The notes under the pieces are model-generated. The model saw only the letters and a program-made list of their open reading frames with translations, searched no databases and was not told where the DNA came from. The position numbers and the translations under genes were made by a program. Positions 17,291-26,453 of a stretch of DNA of 64,000 nt are shown in pieces; the stretch's first letter is position 1; every line of letters begins with the position of its first letter. The stretch is from Paractinoplanes brasiliensis. Lineage in GTDB: Bacteria > Actinomycetota > Actinomycetes > Mycobacteriales > Micromonosporaceae. The stretch spans positions 4,508,001 through 4,572,000 of the forward strand of contig NZ_SNWR01000001.1 in the NCBI RefSeq assembly GCF_004362215.1. Reading direction: 5' to 3'.

Positions 17291-18055
17291 ATGGCCGTTC
17301 TCATAACTGCCGCCGCCCCCACCGGGACCAGCGGCTACACTCTGCTCCTGGCCGACGACCAGAGCCACGTCGAGGCCGCGCAGCGACTGCGCCACGACGT
17401 CTTCGCGGGCGAGCTCGGCGCGACGCTGCCCGGCGCCACCGCCGACGGGCGTGACGTCGACGAGTTCGACGACCATTGCGACCACCTGATCGTGCGCGAC
17501 GACGCGACCGGCGCGGTGGTCGGCACCTACCGCATGCTGCCGCCCCGGGCCGCCGAGCGCGCCGGACGCCGCTACGGCGACGGCGAGTTCGACCTGGCCG
17601 CGCTGCGCCCGCTGCGCGACCAGCTGGTCGAGACCGGCCGCTCGTGCGTGCACCCCGACCACCGCAGCGGCTCGGTGATCAACCTGATGTGGGCCGGCAT
17701 CGCCCGCTACCTGCACCTGAACAACCTGCGCTGGCTGGCCGGCTGCGCCTCCGTGCCGCTGGACGACGGCGGCGCGACCGCGGCCGGGGTCTGGGCCCGG
17801 GTGCAGGCCGGACACCTGTCCCCGCCCACTCTGCGGGTCACCCCCCGCCGCGACTGGCTGGCCGGGACAGACGTGGCCGGCGACCCCCGCACCCAGCCGC
17901 CCGCTCTGCTCAAGGGCTATCTGCGGCTGGGCAGCTGGGTCTGCGGCCGGCCCGCCTACGACCCCGATTTCGACTGCGCCGACTTCTACGTGCTGTTCTC
18001 GATGGACCGGCTGGACCCGCGTTACCGCCGGCACTTCCTGGGAGCGGTCCGATGA
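17291..18055 (+). CDS. Ornithine N-acyltransferase-like GNAT protein (OlsB/hemolysin family)
   Basis: A 254-residue protein with GNAT-like segments AAQRLRHDVFAGELG, the acidic DEFDDHCDHLIV and VVGTYRMLPP, and ETGRSCVHPDHR. These match the OlsB family, which transfers a 3-hydroxyacyl chain from ACP to ornithine to make lyso-ornithine lipid. ATG 17291 begins the conserved region. The stop overlaps the ATG of an acyltransferase (ATGA), the expected partner for the second acylation. Function is inferred from motifs and pairing. Confidence 0.75.
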   Translation: MAVLITAAAPTGTSGYTLLLADDQSHVEAAQRLRHDVFAGELGATLPGATADGRDVDEFDDHCDHLIVRDDATGAVVGTYRMLPPRAAERAGRRYGDGEFDLAALRPLRDQLVETGRSCVHPDHRSGSVINLMWAGIARYLHLNNLRWLAGCASVPLDDGGATAAGVWARVQAGHLSPPTLRVTPRRDWLAGTDVAGDPRTQPPALLKGYLRLGSWVCGRPAYDPDFDCADFYVLFSMDRLDPRYRRHFLGAVR

Positions 18056-18816
18056 CCTGCTTCTGGCAGCCGACGTCGGGCTGCGGCGCCCACTGCCGGG
18101 AGGGCGCGGGCCGCCCCGCCGCGCCCGGCACGGCCACGTTGCGCCTGATGGCCCTCGCCGCCGTACTGGGAAGCGGTCTTCTGCTCGTTCCCCTGCTGCG
18201 CGGTCTCACCCTGCGTGTGGTGGCCCGCGTGATGCTGCGCGTCCTCGGCATTCGCGTCGTGCGGCGCGGCCCCGTCCTCAGACCCGGCAGCCTGCTGGTC
18301 GCCAACCACGTCTCCTGGCTGGACATCCTGGTGCTGATGGCCGTGACCCCGATGCGCGTGGTCGCGAAGGGCGAGGTCGGCGCGTGGCCGGGCATCGGAG
18401 TGCTGGCCGGGCGGTCCGGGGCGATCTTCATCGACCGCGCGCGCCCGAAGTCGCTGCCCGGCACGGTCGGCGAGGTGGCCGACGCGCTGCGCTCGGGCGG
18501 CACGGTCGCCGCGTTCCCCGAGGGCACGACGTTCTGCGGCGCCAACCGGGGCCGGTTCCGCCCGGCGCTGTTCCAGGCGGCGATCGACGCGGGCGCTCCC
18601 GTGGTTCCGGTTTCGATCACGTACGACTCCACCGCGGCCGCGTTCGTCGGCGACGACACCCTTCTCGAGTCCGTACGCCGGGTGGCCGCGCTACGGTCCT
18701 TGACGGTCACCGTGGTGGCCGCGCCCGCCCTGCGTCCCGTGCCCGGCGCCGACCGCCGGGTGCTCGCCCGCGCGGCCCAGGCCTCGATGGGCGGTGACTA
18801 CCGCCTGGCCGCCTGA
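18052..18816 (+). CDS. 1-acyl-glycerol-3-phosphate/lyso-ornithine-lipid acyltransferase (PlsC/OlsA-like)
   Basis: A 254-residue membrane-associated acyltransferase. A hydrophobic segment (about 30-50) precedes the catalytic NHVSWLD box (HX4D; His86, Asp91). The substrate motif FPEGTT follows, and VVPVSITYDS is the usual block IV. Pairing and translational coupling with the OlsB-like gene point to O-acylation of lyso-ornithine lipid rather than general phosphatidic acid synthesis; this is an inference. The N terminus has three Cys residues in the first 15, of unknown meaning. Confidence 0.85.
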   Translation: MTCFWQPTSGCGAHCREGAGRPAAPGTATLRLMALAAVLGSGLLLVPLLRGLTLRVVARVMLRVLGIRVVRRGPVLRPGSLLVANHVSWLDILVLMAVTPMRVVAKGEVGAWPGIGVLAGRSGAIFIDRARPKSLPGTVGEVADALRSGGTVAAFPEGTTFCGANRGRFRPALFQAAIDAGAPVVPVSITYDSTAAAFVGDDTLLESVRRVAALRSLTVTVVAAPALRPVPGADRRVLARAAQASMGGDYRLAA

Positions 18817-18884
18817 GAGCGTTTACAGACAACTTTCAGCTGGTGTGCAGGCGGGGTGCAGCGGGCTGATAAATACTGGGTGTC

Positions 18885-19598
18885 ATGGCCGCTCAGACCC
18901 AGCCCAAGCAGAGCGAGGCGAAACTGCTCGTCGTCGAGGACGACGCGAACATCCTCGAGCTGCTCTCCGCCAGTCTCCGCTTCGCCGGCTTCGACGTGAG
19001 CACCGCGACGAGCGGCAGCGCGGCCGTCAGCGCGGCGAAGAACACCACCCCCGACCTCGTCGTCCTCGACGTCATGCTGCCCGACCTCGACGGGTTCGAG
19101 GTGATCCGGCTCATGCGCGAGGGCGGCCAGCGCACCCCGGTGGTCTTCCTGACCGCCCGCGACGGCACCGACGACAAGATCCGGGGCCTGACCCTGGGCG
19201 GCGACGACTACGTCACCAAGCCGTTCAGCCTCGAGGAGCTCACCGCCCGCATCCGGGCCGTGCTGCGCCGCACGACGCAGGGCGACGACGAGCCGTCCCG
19301 CCTGGTCTTCGCCGACCTCGAGCTCGACGAGGAGACCCACGAGGTCTACCGGGCCGGCCAGCGGGTGCAGCTCTCGCCGACCGAGTTCAAGCTCCTGCGC
19401 TACCTCATGCTGAACGCCAACCGGGTGCTGTCCAAGGCGCAGATCCTCGACCACGTCTGGAAGTACGACTTCCGCGGCGACGACAACATCGTCGAGTCCT
19501 ACATCTCGTACCTGCGGCGTAAGGTCGACAACGTGCAGCCCCGCCTGATCCACACGTTGCGCGGCGTCGGTTACGTGCTTCGCAAACCAGCCGTCTGA
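18885..19598 (+). CDS. OmpR/PhoP-family response regulator
   Basis: A 237-residue DNA-binding regulator. The receiver has the acidic pair VVEDDAN, phosphoacceptor Asp62 in VVLDVMLP, the Thr in FLTARD and Lys in VTKPFS. The C-terminal winged helix has LSPTEFKLLRYLM and VESYISYLRRKVD, close to the PhoP/TcrA-like actinobacterial group. Eleven bases separate it from the cognate histidine kinase gene. Upstream (18843-18868) GTGCAG recurs at about 11-base spacing, a possible autoregulatory direct repeat, but this is weak. Confidence 0.93.
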   Translation: MAAQTQPKQSEAKLLVVEDDANILELLSASLRFAGFDVSTATSGSAAVSAAKNTTPDLVVLDVMLPDLDGFEVIRLMREGGQRTPVVFLTARDGTDDKIRGLTLGGDDYVTKPFSLEELTARIRAVLRRTTQGDDEPSRLVFADLELDEETHEVYRAGQRVQLSPTEFKLLRYLMLNANRVLSKAQILDHVWKYDFRGDDNIVESYISYLRRKVDNVQPRLIHTLRGVGYVLRKPAV

Positions 19599-19608
19599 GC
19601 CCCCCGCC

Positions 19609-21189
19609 GTGACGCTCACCGAGCGGGTCCGCAACTCGATCCCGCCGCAGCCCAGCCTGCGTAAGGTCTCGCTGCGTGTCAAGCTGGTGGCGTCGGTGCT
19701 CGTCCTGGTCTTCGCGGCGCTCACGGCGATCAGCGCCGCCAGCACGTACGCGTTGCACAACTACCTGCTCGACCGGCTCGACACGTCGCTGTCGATCTAC
19801 GCGGCGACCATCGCCAAGGCGCGCCAGGGCTCCGAGATCCCGGTCCCGAGCGACTACTACGTCTCGTCCAGCAGCGTCGACGGCGTGCGCCCCGACCCGC
19901 CCGTGGTGGGCGACCCCGACCTCGGCCCCGACGACACGCCGCCGCTGGTCAAGGGCTCCGAAGAGGTCAACGCGCTGCTCGGCGAGCCGTACACGGTGCG
20001 CTCGCCGAGCGGCAAGGTCGTCTGGCGGGTGGTGGTCGTCATCGACCAGTGGGGCTCGGTCATCCAGGTCGGCGAGAAGCTGTCGGTGATCGGCCTCGCG
20101 GTCAACCAGATGATCTGGGTCGACCTGCTGGTCGGGGTGGGCGTGCTGATCGCGCTGGCCTCGATCGGCGCCGCCATCGTGCGGCAGAGCCTCGTGCCGC
20201 TGCTGCAGATCGAGCGCACGGCGGCGGCGATCGGGGCCGGTGACCTCACCCAGCGCGTCCCCGACCCGGAGGCGCACGACGGCGAGCCGCAGACCGAGCT
20301 GGGCCGGCTGGCCAAGGCGCTCAACGCGATGCTGGCCCAGATCGAGGCCGCGTTCAGCGCGCGGGAGCAGTCGGAGGCGGCGGCCCGCGCGGCCGAGGCA
20401 GTCGCGGTGCAGGCGGCCGACGCGGCGCAGGCGTCCGAGGCGCGGGCGGTCGAGTCCGAGGCCAAGATGCGGCAGTTCGTGGCCGACGCCTCACACGAGC
20501 TGCGTACGCCGCTGACCACCATTCGCGGCTTCGCCGAGCTCTATCGCCAGGGCGCCGTGACCGACCCCGACGCCGTGGCCCAGCTCGTGCGTCGCATCGA
20601 GGACGAGGCCGCCCGGATGGGCCTGCTCGTCGAGGACCTGCTGCTGCTGGCCCGGCTCGACCGTGAGCGTCCGCTCACCCTGGGCCCGGTCGAGCTGCCG
20701 GTGCTGGCGCTCGACGCGGTCCAGGCGGCCGAGGCGACCGCGCCCGAACGCACCATCGAGCTCGAGGTCCGCGATCAGCCCGAGCAACTCGTGGCCTACG
20801 GCGACGACGCCCGGCTGCGCCAGGTGATCGGCAACCTCATGACGAACGCGCTGGTGCACACCCCGCCCGACGCCACGGTCACCCTGCGGCTTCATGCCGG
20901 GCCGGGTGACCAGGCAGTGGTCGAGGTGTCCGACACCGGGCCCGGGCTCTCGGCACAGCAGAAAGAACATGTCTTCGAGCGGTTCTATCGCGTCGACGAG
21001 GCTCGCACCCGCAACACCCGGCGTGCCGCCACCGGCACCGGGCTCGGGCTCGCGATCGTCGCGGCGATTGTCAGGGCACACCAAGGAACCGTCGAAGTGA
21101 TCAGTGAACCGGGGCAGGGCGCGACGTTCCGGGTAACTTTACCCACGCTAAATCCGGATAAAGGCTTCACAGAAAACATCCAGGCCTGA
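19609..21189 (+). CDS. Membrane sensor histidine kinase, partner of the OmpR-type regulator
   Basis: A 526-residue kinase. Membrane helix 1 lies at about 25-48, a 110-residue extracytoplasmic sensor follows with Asp/Pro-rich stretches, and membrane helix 2 is at about 163-190. Next come a HAMP domain (QIERTAAAIGAGDLTQRVPD) and an Ala/Glu-rich coiled coil (about 245-285). HisKA has DASHELRTPLTTIRG (His296), and the ATPase domain has RQVIGNLMTNALVHTP, VSDTGPGL and GTGLGLAIV. Starts at GTG 19609. The HtrA-like protease gene 39 bases downstream may be part of the same stress response. Confidence 0.94.
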   Translation: MTLTERVRNSIPPQPSLRKVSLRVKLVASVLVLVFAALTAISAASTYALHNYLLDRLDTSLSIYAATIAKARQGSEIPVPSDYYVSSSSVDGVRPDPPVVGDPDLGPDDTPPLVKGSEEVNALLGEPYTVRSPSGKVVWRVVVVIDQWGSVIQVGEKLSVIGLAVNQMIWVDLLVGVGVLIALASIGAAIVRQSLVPLLQIERTAAAIGAGDLTQRVPDPEAHDGEPQTELGRLAKALNAMLAQIEAAFSAREQSEAAARAAEAVAVQAADAAQASEARAVESEAKMRQFVADASHELRTPLTTIRGFAELYRQGAVTDPDAVAQLVRRIEDEAARMGLLVEDLLLLARLDRERPLTLGPVELPVLALDAVQAAEATAPERTIELEVRDQPEQLVAYGDDARLRQVIGNLMTNALVHTPPDATVTLRLHAGPGDQAVVEVSDTGPGLSAQQKEHVFERFYRVDEARTRNTRRAATGTGLGLAIVAAIVRAHQGTVEVISEPGQGATFRVTLPTLNPDKGFTENIQA

Positions 21190-21228
21190 CACAGGTCGGT
21201 CCGAGAGCTACGGGGCAAGGTTGGTGGC

Positions 21229-22821
21229 ATGAACGACAACGAGACCGACCCGCGACCCGCGGACGCCTCCTCTGAGAGCAGCAGCCCGGAACGGGGACAG
21301 TCTGAGCAGCCGACCGCCGCGCTGCCCGCCGCATCGCAACCGGCGGCGCCGCGGGCCCCGGAGTGGGCGCGACCGGTGTCGAGCGCTCCCCAGGAGGGCA
21401 CGCCGCAGGCTGCCCCGCAGCCGGGTGTTCCTCAGTCCGGCGTCTCCGCTCCTCAGCCTGGTGTCCCCACTCCTCAGTCCGGCGTCCCTGCTCCGCAATC
21501 GGGTGTCCCGGTGACCGGCGCGCCGCAGTGGCCGCAGCAGTCGCAGTGGGCGCAGCATCAGCAGCCGGGCTATCAGCAGCACCACGCCGGTTACGGGCAG
21601 CAGCCCGGTTACGCCCAGCAGCCGTACGGCGCGGGCTGGCCCGGCCAGACCCAGACCCAGCCGCTCGGGGTCGAGGGCCGTCCCTGGACCCCGACCGCCG
21701 ACGGCCAGCCCGCCTGGGCCCTCCCGGTCGACCAGCAGCAGCCCCGCACCCCGGGCCGCGGCCGCAAGATCTTCGTGACCGCCGCCGCCGCGGTGCTGCT
21801 CGCGCTGGGCGCGGGCGGCGTGGGCGCGGCCGCCGCGCTGGCCTTCGACGACGACGGCGGGTCGCCGTCGGTGCAGACCGGCAACTCCTCGGTCACCCGC
21901 GTGGTCGACCGCTCGTCGCTGGCCCAGATCGCCGCCGCCGTGCAGGACAGCGTCGTCTCGATCAAGACGGACAGCGGCGAGGGCTCCGGCGTGGTCATCA
22001 CCGACAGCGGCTACATCGTCACCAACAACCACGTGGTCGCGAACGCCCAGGGCAACAAGGCCACCGTGATCTTCGCCGACGGCAAGAAGTCCGAGGCGAC
22101 CATCGTCGGCACCGACGAGCGCACCGACCTGGCCGTCGTCAAGGTCTCCGGCCTCTCCGACCTCAAGCCCGCCACCTTCGGCAGCAGCGCCAAGATGCAG
22201 GTCGGCGACACGGTGCTGGCGATCGGCAGCCCGCTCGGCCTCGAGGGCTCGGTCACGGCCGGCATCATCAGCGCCAAGGACCGCACGATCCAGTCCGGCG
22301 GCGGCCAGCAGGAGAGCCCGTTCGGCTCACAGCAGCAGGGCCCGACGACCACCATGTCCGGGCTGCTGCAGACCGACGCGCCGATCAACCCCGGCAACTC
22401 CGGCGGCGCCCTGGTCAACACCAACGGCGAGATCATCGGCATCAACTCGGCGATCGCCACCCAGGGTCAGAGCTCCGGCAACATCGGCCTCGGCTTCGCC
22501 ATCCCGAGCGACAAGGCCAAGCAGGTGGTCGACGACCTGATGGCGGGCAAGAAGGTCAGCCACCCGGCGCTGGGCGTCAGTGTGACCGAGGCCGAGAACG
22601 GCGGCGCCCTGGTGAGCCAGGTCATCCCGAACAGCGCGGCGGCCAAGGCCGGGATCGAGCAGGGCGACGTGATCACCGCGGCCGACGGCAAGAGCATCGG
22701 CGACTCCGACGACCTGGTGGCGGTGGTCCAGTCCGGCGCGGTCGGTCAGAAGATGGCCCTCGACTTCACCCGTGGCGGTGAGAAGAAGCAGGTCACGGTG
22801 ACGCTGGCCGAGGCGCAGTAA
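21229..22821 (+). CDS. HtrA/DegP-like membrane-anchored serine protease with PDZ domain
   Basis: A 530-residue protease. Residues 1-175 are a cytoplasmic Pro/Gln/Gly-rich region with repeated PQSGVP/PQPGVP and GYxQQ units. A single membrane helix at about 182-205 anchors the enzyme outside the cell. The trypsin-like domain has His268 (TNNHVVA), Asp300 (ERTDLAVV) and Ser391 (NPGNSGGAL). A PDZ domain follows at about 440-520 (VIPNSAAAKAGIEQGDVI). The family degrades misfolded envelope proteins. Position behind a two-component system suggests stress control. Confidence 0.94.
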   Translation: MNDNETDPRPADASSESSSPERGQSEQPTAALPAASQPAAPRAPEWARPVSSAPQEGTPQAAPQPGVPQSGVSAPQPGVPTPQSGVPAPQSGVPVTGAPQWPQQSQWAQHQQPGYQQHHAGYGQQPGYAQQPYGAGWPGQTQTQPLGVEGRPWTPTADGQPAWALPVDQQQPRTPGRGRKIFVTAAAAVLLALGAGGVGAAAALAFDDDGGSPSVQTGNSSVTRVVDRSSLAQIAAAVQDSVVSIKTDSGEGSGVVITDSGYIVTNNHVVANAQGNKATVIFADGKKSEATIVGTDERTDLAVVKVSGLSDLKPATFGSSAKMQVGDTVLAIGSPLGLEGSVTAGIISAKDRTIQSGGGQQESPFGSQQQGPTTTMSGLLQTDAPINPGNSGGALVNTNGEIIGINSAIATQGQSSGNIGLGFAIPSDKAKQVVDDLMAGKKVSHPALGVSVTEAENGGALVSQVIPNSAAAKAGIEQGDVITAADGKSIGDSDDLVAVVQSGAVGQKMALDFTRGGEKKQVTVTLAEAQ

Positions 22822-22842
22822 CCAAGCTTTGCCCTTTCGCTG

Positions 22843-22883
22843 CGGCGGGTGGTGTGACAAGGGGGTTGTCGCACCACCCGCCG
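22843..22883 (+). terminator. Hairpin terminator after the htrA-like gene
   Basis: A 17-bp stem with one mismatch: arms CGGCGGGTGGTGTGACA and TGTCGCACCACCCGCCG, 7-base loop, 21 bases past the stop codon and followed by a T-containing stretch (TACGTTTGTT). Confidence 0.8.
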
Positions 22884-23002
22884 TACGTTTGTTCGGCGCT
22901 AATCTCCGACTTCCGGAGGAATCGTCTCTTTTCCTCCCGGGGGACTCGCCATTCGGCCGGGGAACCGCCTAATCTCCATTCGCCATCGGCGGTACCCCGG
23001 CA

Positions 23003-26000
23003 GTGAGAGGCACCAGGTTGACCTACGTCGAGACCCGCGGGAACGTGTGGGAAGCGCTGGCGGGTCGCGCCCCCGGTGAACCCTCCGGCCCGGCTGATCC
23101 CGGTTTGTGGGGCGCGGTCGTCGACCGCCTCAACCCCACCAGCGCCCGCCCGGTGCTCCGCGCCGGAGTGGAGTACGTGCAGCTCACCGGCGCCCGTGGC
23201 GGCGACTACATCATGCTGCGCTCGCCCGACGACGGCGAGCGGCCGAGCTATCTGCGCCTGACCCCCGAGGAGTGGGAGCTGGCGCTGCTGATGGACGGCG
23301 AGCACACGGTGGCCCGGCTGGTCGCCGAGTTCGCTCGCATCGCCGGCCGGCTCGCCCCCGATCAGGTCCGCCGCGTCGTGGCCGACCTGGCCGGCAACCG
23401 GATGCTCGACGAGCTGCCGATGGACGCGTTCCGCCCGTTGCAGGAGCTGCGACGCAAGCCGGTGGGGGAGCGGGTCGGCAGCTCATTGCTCGCCGCCGCC
23501 CGCGGCCGCCGCATGCTGCTGCTCAACGTCGACGGCCTGGTCTCGGTCCTCTACCGCGCGGGCGGCCGGCTGTTCTTCAACAAGGCCGTCGGAATCCTCA
23601 CCGCCATGCTCACCGTGGGCGGTCTCGGCCTGTTCGTCGCCACCTGGACGAGGGGCAGCCGCTCGTTGTTCCTGACCGGTGACTCCTACGTGTTCGGCGC
23701 GATCACCCTGATCCTGCTCAACCTGATCGTGGCCGGTGTCCGCGAGTACGCGCGGGCGATGGCGGCCAAGCATTCGGGCCGCGAGGTGCCGGCGGCCGGC
23801 TTGCTGGTCTGGTTCGGGCTGCCGTCGCTGTTCGTCGACACCAGCGACGTCTGGATGGCCGGCCGCCGGGCCCGCGTGCTCGTCTCGGCCGTGGGCCCGC
23901 TCAGCGCGCTGCTGCTCGGTGGCGTCGCGCAAGTGGTCGGGCTGGCCCTGCCGTCGGCCGCCGACCTGGCCTTCAAGCTGGCCTTTCTCTGCTACCTGAG
24001 CGCGTTCGTCCACCTCAGCCCGCTGCTGCCGCTCGACGGGCAGTACCTTCTGATGAACTGGCTCGAGGTGCCGCAGCTGCGCAACCGGGCGCTGGCCTGG
24101 GTCGGCGGCCGGCTGCGGGGTCGTCCGCCACAGTGGGGCAAGCTCGACCGCGAGGGCCGCCTCATCGCCCTGTACGGCTTCCTGGCCGTCTGCTGGCTGG
24201 CCGCCGCGGCCAACGTCGCCGTCCGGCTGTGGGAAGACAGGCTCTCGGGCGTGGCCACCGGCCTGTGGCACGAGGGCCTCACCGGGGTTCTCCTGCTGCT
24301 GGCCATCATGCTCGGCCTGGCCGCCCCGATCGTGTATTTCCTGCTCGGCCGGCTCACCCGATGGTGGAGCCTGTCCCGGCTGCGCCGCACCGAGAACGAC
24401 CGGGAGGCCGACAGCCCCCGCCGCCTGGCCGCGCTGCGCGCCTCCGACCTCGGTGGCCTGCCCGAGCCCGCGTTGCAGGGCCTGGCCTCGCGCGCCCGCT
24501 GGGTGCACCCGCCGACCGGCCGTCAGATCATCATGGCGGGCAGCGCTCAGCAGGCCGTCTACGTGGTCGTCGAGGGCGCGCTCGAGGCCCGCCGGCCCGG
24601 TGACCCACCCGGCACGATCCGCCATCACGTCGGCCCCGGCGCCGTCGTCGGCCTGGTCAACGCGGTCACCGGCCGCTCCACCCAGCTCGACTGGCACACC
24701 GCCGGCACGACGCTGCTCTCGATCCCGACAGCCACCGTGGCCACGGTGGTCGGCCCGCTGCCCGGCCCGCCGCCGCACGACCGGGCCGAGGCCGAGGCGC
24801 TGTTCGCCGACACGCCCGCACTGGCCGGGCTCGCCACCGACCAGCGGCTCGCCCTGATCGGCTCGGCCCACCCGGTCGACCTCGACCCGGGCGCGCCCGT
24901 GATCCTGCCCGGCCCCACCCACGCGGTGGTGGTCGAGTCCGGCGTGATCGCGCTGCCCGACGGCGTCGAGCTGCGCCGGGGCACGCTGGTCGGCCCGGTC
25001 GGCGACGGCAGCCCCGGCATGGTGGCGCAGACCATCACCCCCGTACGGCTGTGGGTCCTGCCCGACGCCTCCGATCTGCCGCCGCTGGTCGGCGCGACCC
25101 ATCGGCCCGGCTCGCCGATGCCCGTGGTGGCCGTGAAGGGCTCACCGCGCCCCGGCGCGCCCGGCGGCGCGGCCTACCCGCCGCTGACCATCCCGCCCGG
25201 CCCGCCCGACGGCCACGACAACCCCGAGGTCGACCGCCGGTTCGAGCGCGTGCTGACCTGGCTGGTCGTGGTGCTGCTGACCGCGGCCCTGTTCCTGACC
25301 GGCCTGTCGTTCCGCCCCGGTCCGGCCTGGGCCGAGATGCCGGCCGACCGGGTGCTGCTCTCGATCGATCAGGGCCTGGTCACCGCCACCTTCGACGGCG
25401 CTCCGGAGAACCTGGACGAGGGCGCGCGGCGCTACCTCGACCAGGGCGAGGTGATCGAGGTGCCGGCGCGGGCCTCGGCCACGCTCACGTTCGCCGGTGG
25501 GGCGACCACGATGCTCTGCGCGAACACCCGGGTCGGCATCGGCACCCTGAGCACCGGAAACGGCCGTGACCAGGCGCCGCGGGCCGCCATCTCGCTGCAG
25601 ACCGGCCGCGTGCTGGCCGGAACCGGCAGCACCAGCGGCGCGTACAAGCCGCTCGCGCTGACCGTGGACCGCAGCGAGGGCACGGTGACGAACACGGGCG
25701 CGGCCTGGTATCAGATCGAGCCTGCCGCGGTGGTCGTCTCGTCGGGCACGGTCGCCGTCGACGGCAAGACCAGCGAGGTCACCGGCAAGCAGCTGGGATG
25801 CGCGGACGGGGCGCCGGTCGAGGCGCCGCCGTCGAGCAGCCCCGAGCCACTGCCGAGCGACGACCTTTTACCGTCCGATTCGGAATCGATCAATCCGTCG
25901 ATCGCCCCGAGCGCGACCCCGACGCCCAGCGCTACTGTAGTCACACCGTCACCGACAGCTGATCCCGGCGATGGCGACGACGATCCGGGACAGCCCGACA

Positions 26001-26191
26001 ACGACCCCACCACGGCCCCGACGACGACCCGCCCAACGACGCGACCGACCACGGTCCCGACCATCCCGCGGCCGCCGACGACGAGCCCGACCACCAGGCC
26101 CGCGACCACACCCCCGCCCCCGCCGACCACTCCTCCGCCGACGGAGACCGACGAGCCGACAGAACCCGAAGGGACGTCGTCGCCGGGCTGA
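23003..26191 (+). CDS. Large mosaic membrane protein: PqqD-like, degenerate M50 peptidase, cNMP-binding-like and FecR-like domains
   Basis: A 1062-residue protein. Residues 60-140 look like a PqqD-type peptide-chaperone domain (LTPEEWELALLMDGEHTVA). Residues 190-460 hold about seven membrane helices of a YydH-like M50 peptidase; the LPLDGQYLLMNW motif is kept, but the HExxH site is replaced by REYAR, so proteolysis is unlikely. Residues 490-600 resemble a cyclic-nucleotide-binding barrel. A further helix at about 748-770 is followed by an extracytoplasmic FecR-like domain (from about 785) and a Pro/Thr tail with many TTRP/TTPP units. TTG 23018, with GAGAGG seven bases upstream, is an alternative start. 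Heads a three-gene cluster. Confidence 0.75.
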   Translation: MRGTRLTYVETRGNVWEALAGRAPGEPSGPADPGLWGAVVDRLNPTSARPVLRAGVEYVQLTGARGGDYIMLRSPDDGERPSYLRLTPEEWELALLMDGEHTVARLVAEFARIAGRLAPDQVRRVVADLAGNRMLDELPMDAFRPLQELRRKPVGERVGSSLLAAARGRRMLLLNVDGLVSVLYRAGGRLFFNKAVGILTAMLTVGGLGLFVATWTRGSRSLFLTGDSYVFGAITLILLNLIVAGVREYARAMAAKHSGREVPAAGLLVWFGLPSLFVDTSDVWMAGRRARVLVSAVGPLSALLLGGVAQVVGLALPSAADLAFKLAFLCYLSAFVHLSPLLPLDGQYLLMNWLEVPQLRNRALAWVGGRLRGRPPQWGKLDREGRLIALYGFLAVCWLAAAANVAVRLWEDRLSGVATGLWHEGLTGVLLLLAIMLGLAAPIVYFLLGRLTRWWSLSRLRRTENDREADSPRRLAALRASDLGGLPEPALQGLASRARWVHPPTGRQIIMAGSAQQAVYVVVEGALEARRPGDPPGTIRHHVGPGAVVGLVNAVTGRSTQLDWHTAGTTLLSIPTATVATVVGPLPGPPPHDRAEAEALFADTPALAGLATDQRLALIGSAHPVDLDPGAPVILPGPTHAVVVESGVIALPDGVELRRGTLVGPVGDGSPGMVAQTITPVRLWVLPDASDLPPLVGATHRPGSPMPVVAVKGSPRPGAPGGAAYPPLTIPPGPPDGHDNPEVDRRFERVLTWLVVVLLTAALFLTGLSFRPGPAWAEMPADRVLLSIDQGLVTATFDGAPENLDEGARRYLDQGEVIEVPARASATLTFAGGATTMLCANTRVGIGTLSTGNGRDQAPRAAISLQTGRVLAGTGSTSGAYKPLALTVDRSEGTVTNTGAAWYQIEPAAVVVSSGTVAVDGKTSEVTGKQLGCADGAPVEAPPSSSPEPLPSDDLLPSDSESINPSIAPSATPTPSATVVTPSPTADPGDGDDDPGQPDNDPTTAPTTTRPTTRPTTVPTIPRPPTTSPTTRPATTPPPPPTTPPPTETDEPTEPEGTSSPG

Positions 26192-26219
26192 CGGCCGGAG
26201 GCGTTCCCAGGAGGTTCAC

Positions 26220-26435
26220 TTGCTCTGCTGGTTCTGTTCCGAATCGGCCCGGGCGAGCTGCCGCTTCTGCGGCCGCGGTGTCTGCGCCGAACACGCCCGG
26301 TTCGGTCCCTACCTGTTGCAGGTGAGCCGGTCCGAGACGAGGCGGCGGGCGGAGGCGCTGGTGGTGGACGACGCGGTGCAGTGCGGCACGTGCCGTCCGC
26401 GTCCGCACGCGGTGGCGATGCCCGAACTGGACTGA
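26220..26435 (+). CDS. Small Cys-rich (zinc-finger-like) protein
   Basis: A 71-residue product from TTG 26220, chosen because AGGAGG ends five bases upstream. It opens LLCWFCSES, then CRFCGRGVCAEH, and later CGTC. Two CxxC pairs, a CxxxCxxH pattern and another CxxC make a B-box-like or treble-clef zinc site likely. It starts 28 bases after the mosaic membrane protein gene and is probably co-transcribed. I recognise no named family; it may be an adaptor of the membrane protein. Confidence 0.65.
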   Translation: MLCWFCSESARASCRFCGRGVCAEHARFGPYLLQVSRSETRRRAEALVVDDAVQCGTCRPRPHAVAMPELD

Positions 26436-26453
26436 GCGACGTACCGTCAGGGC

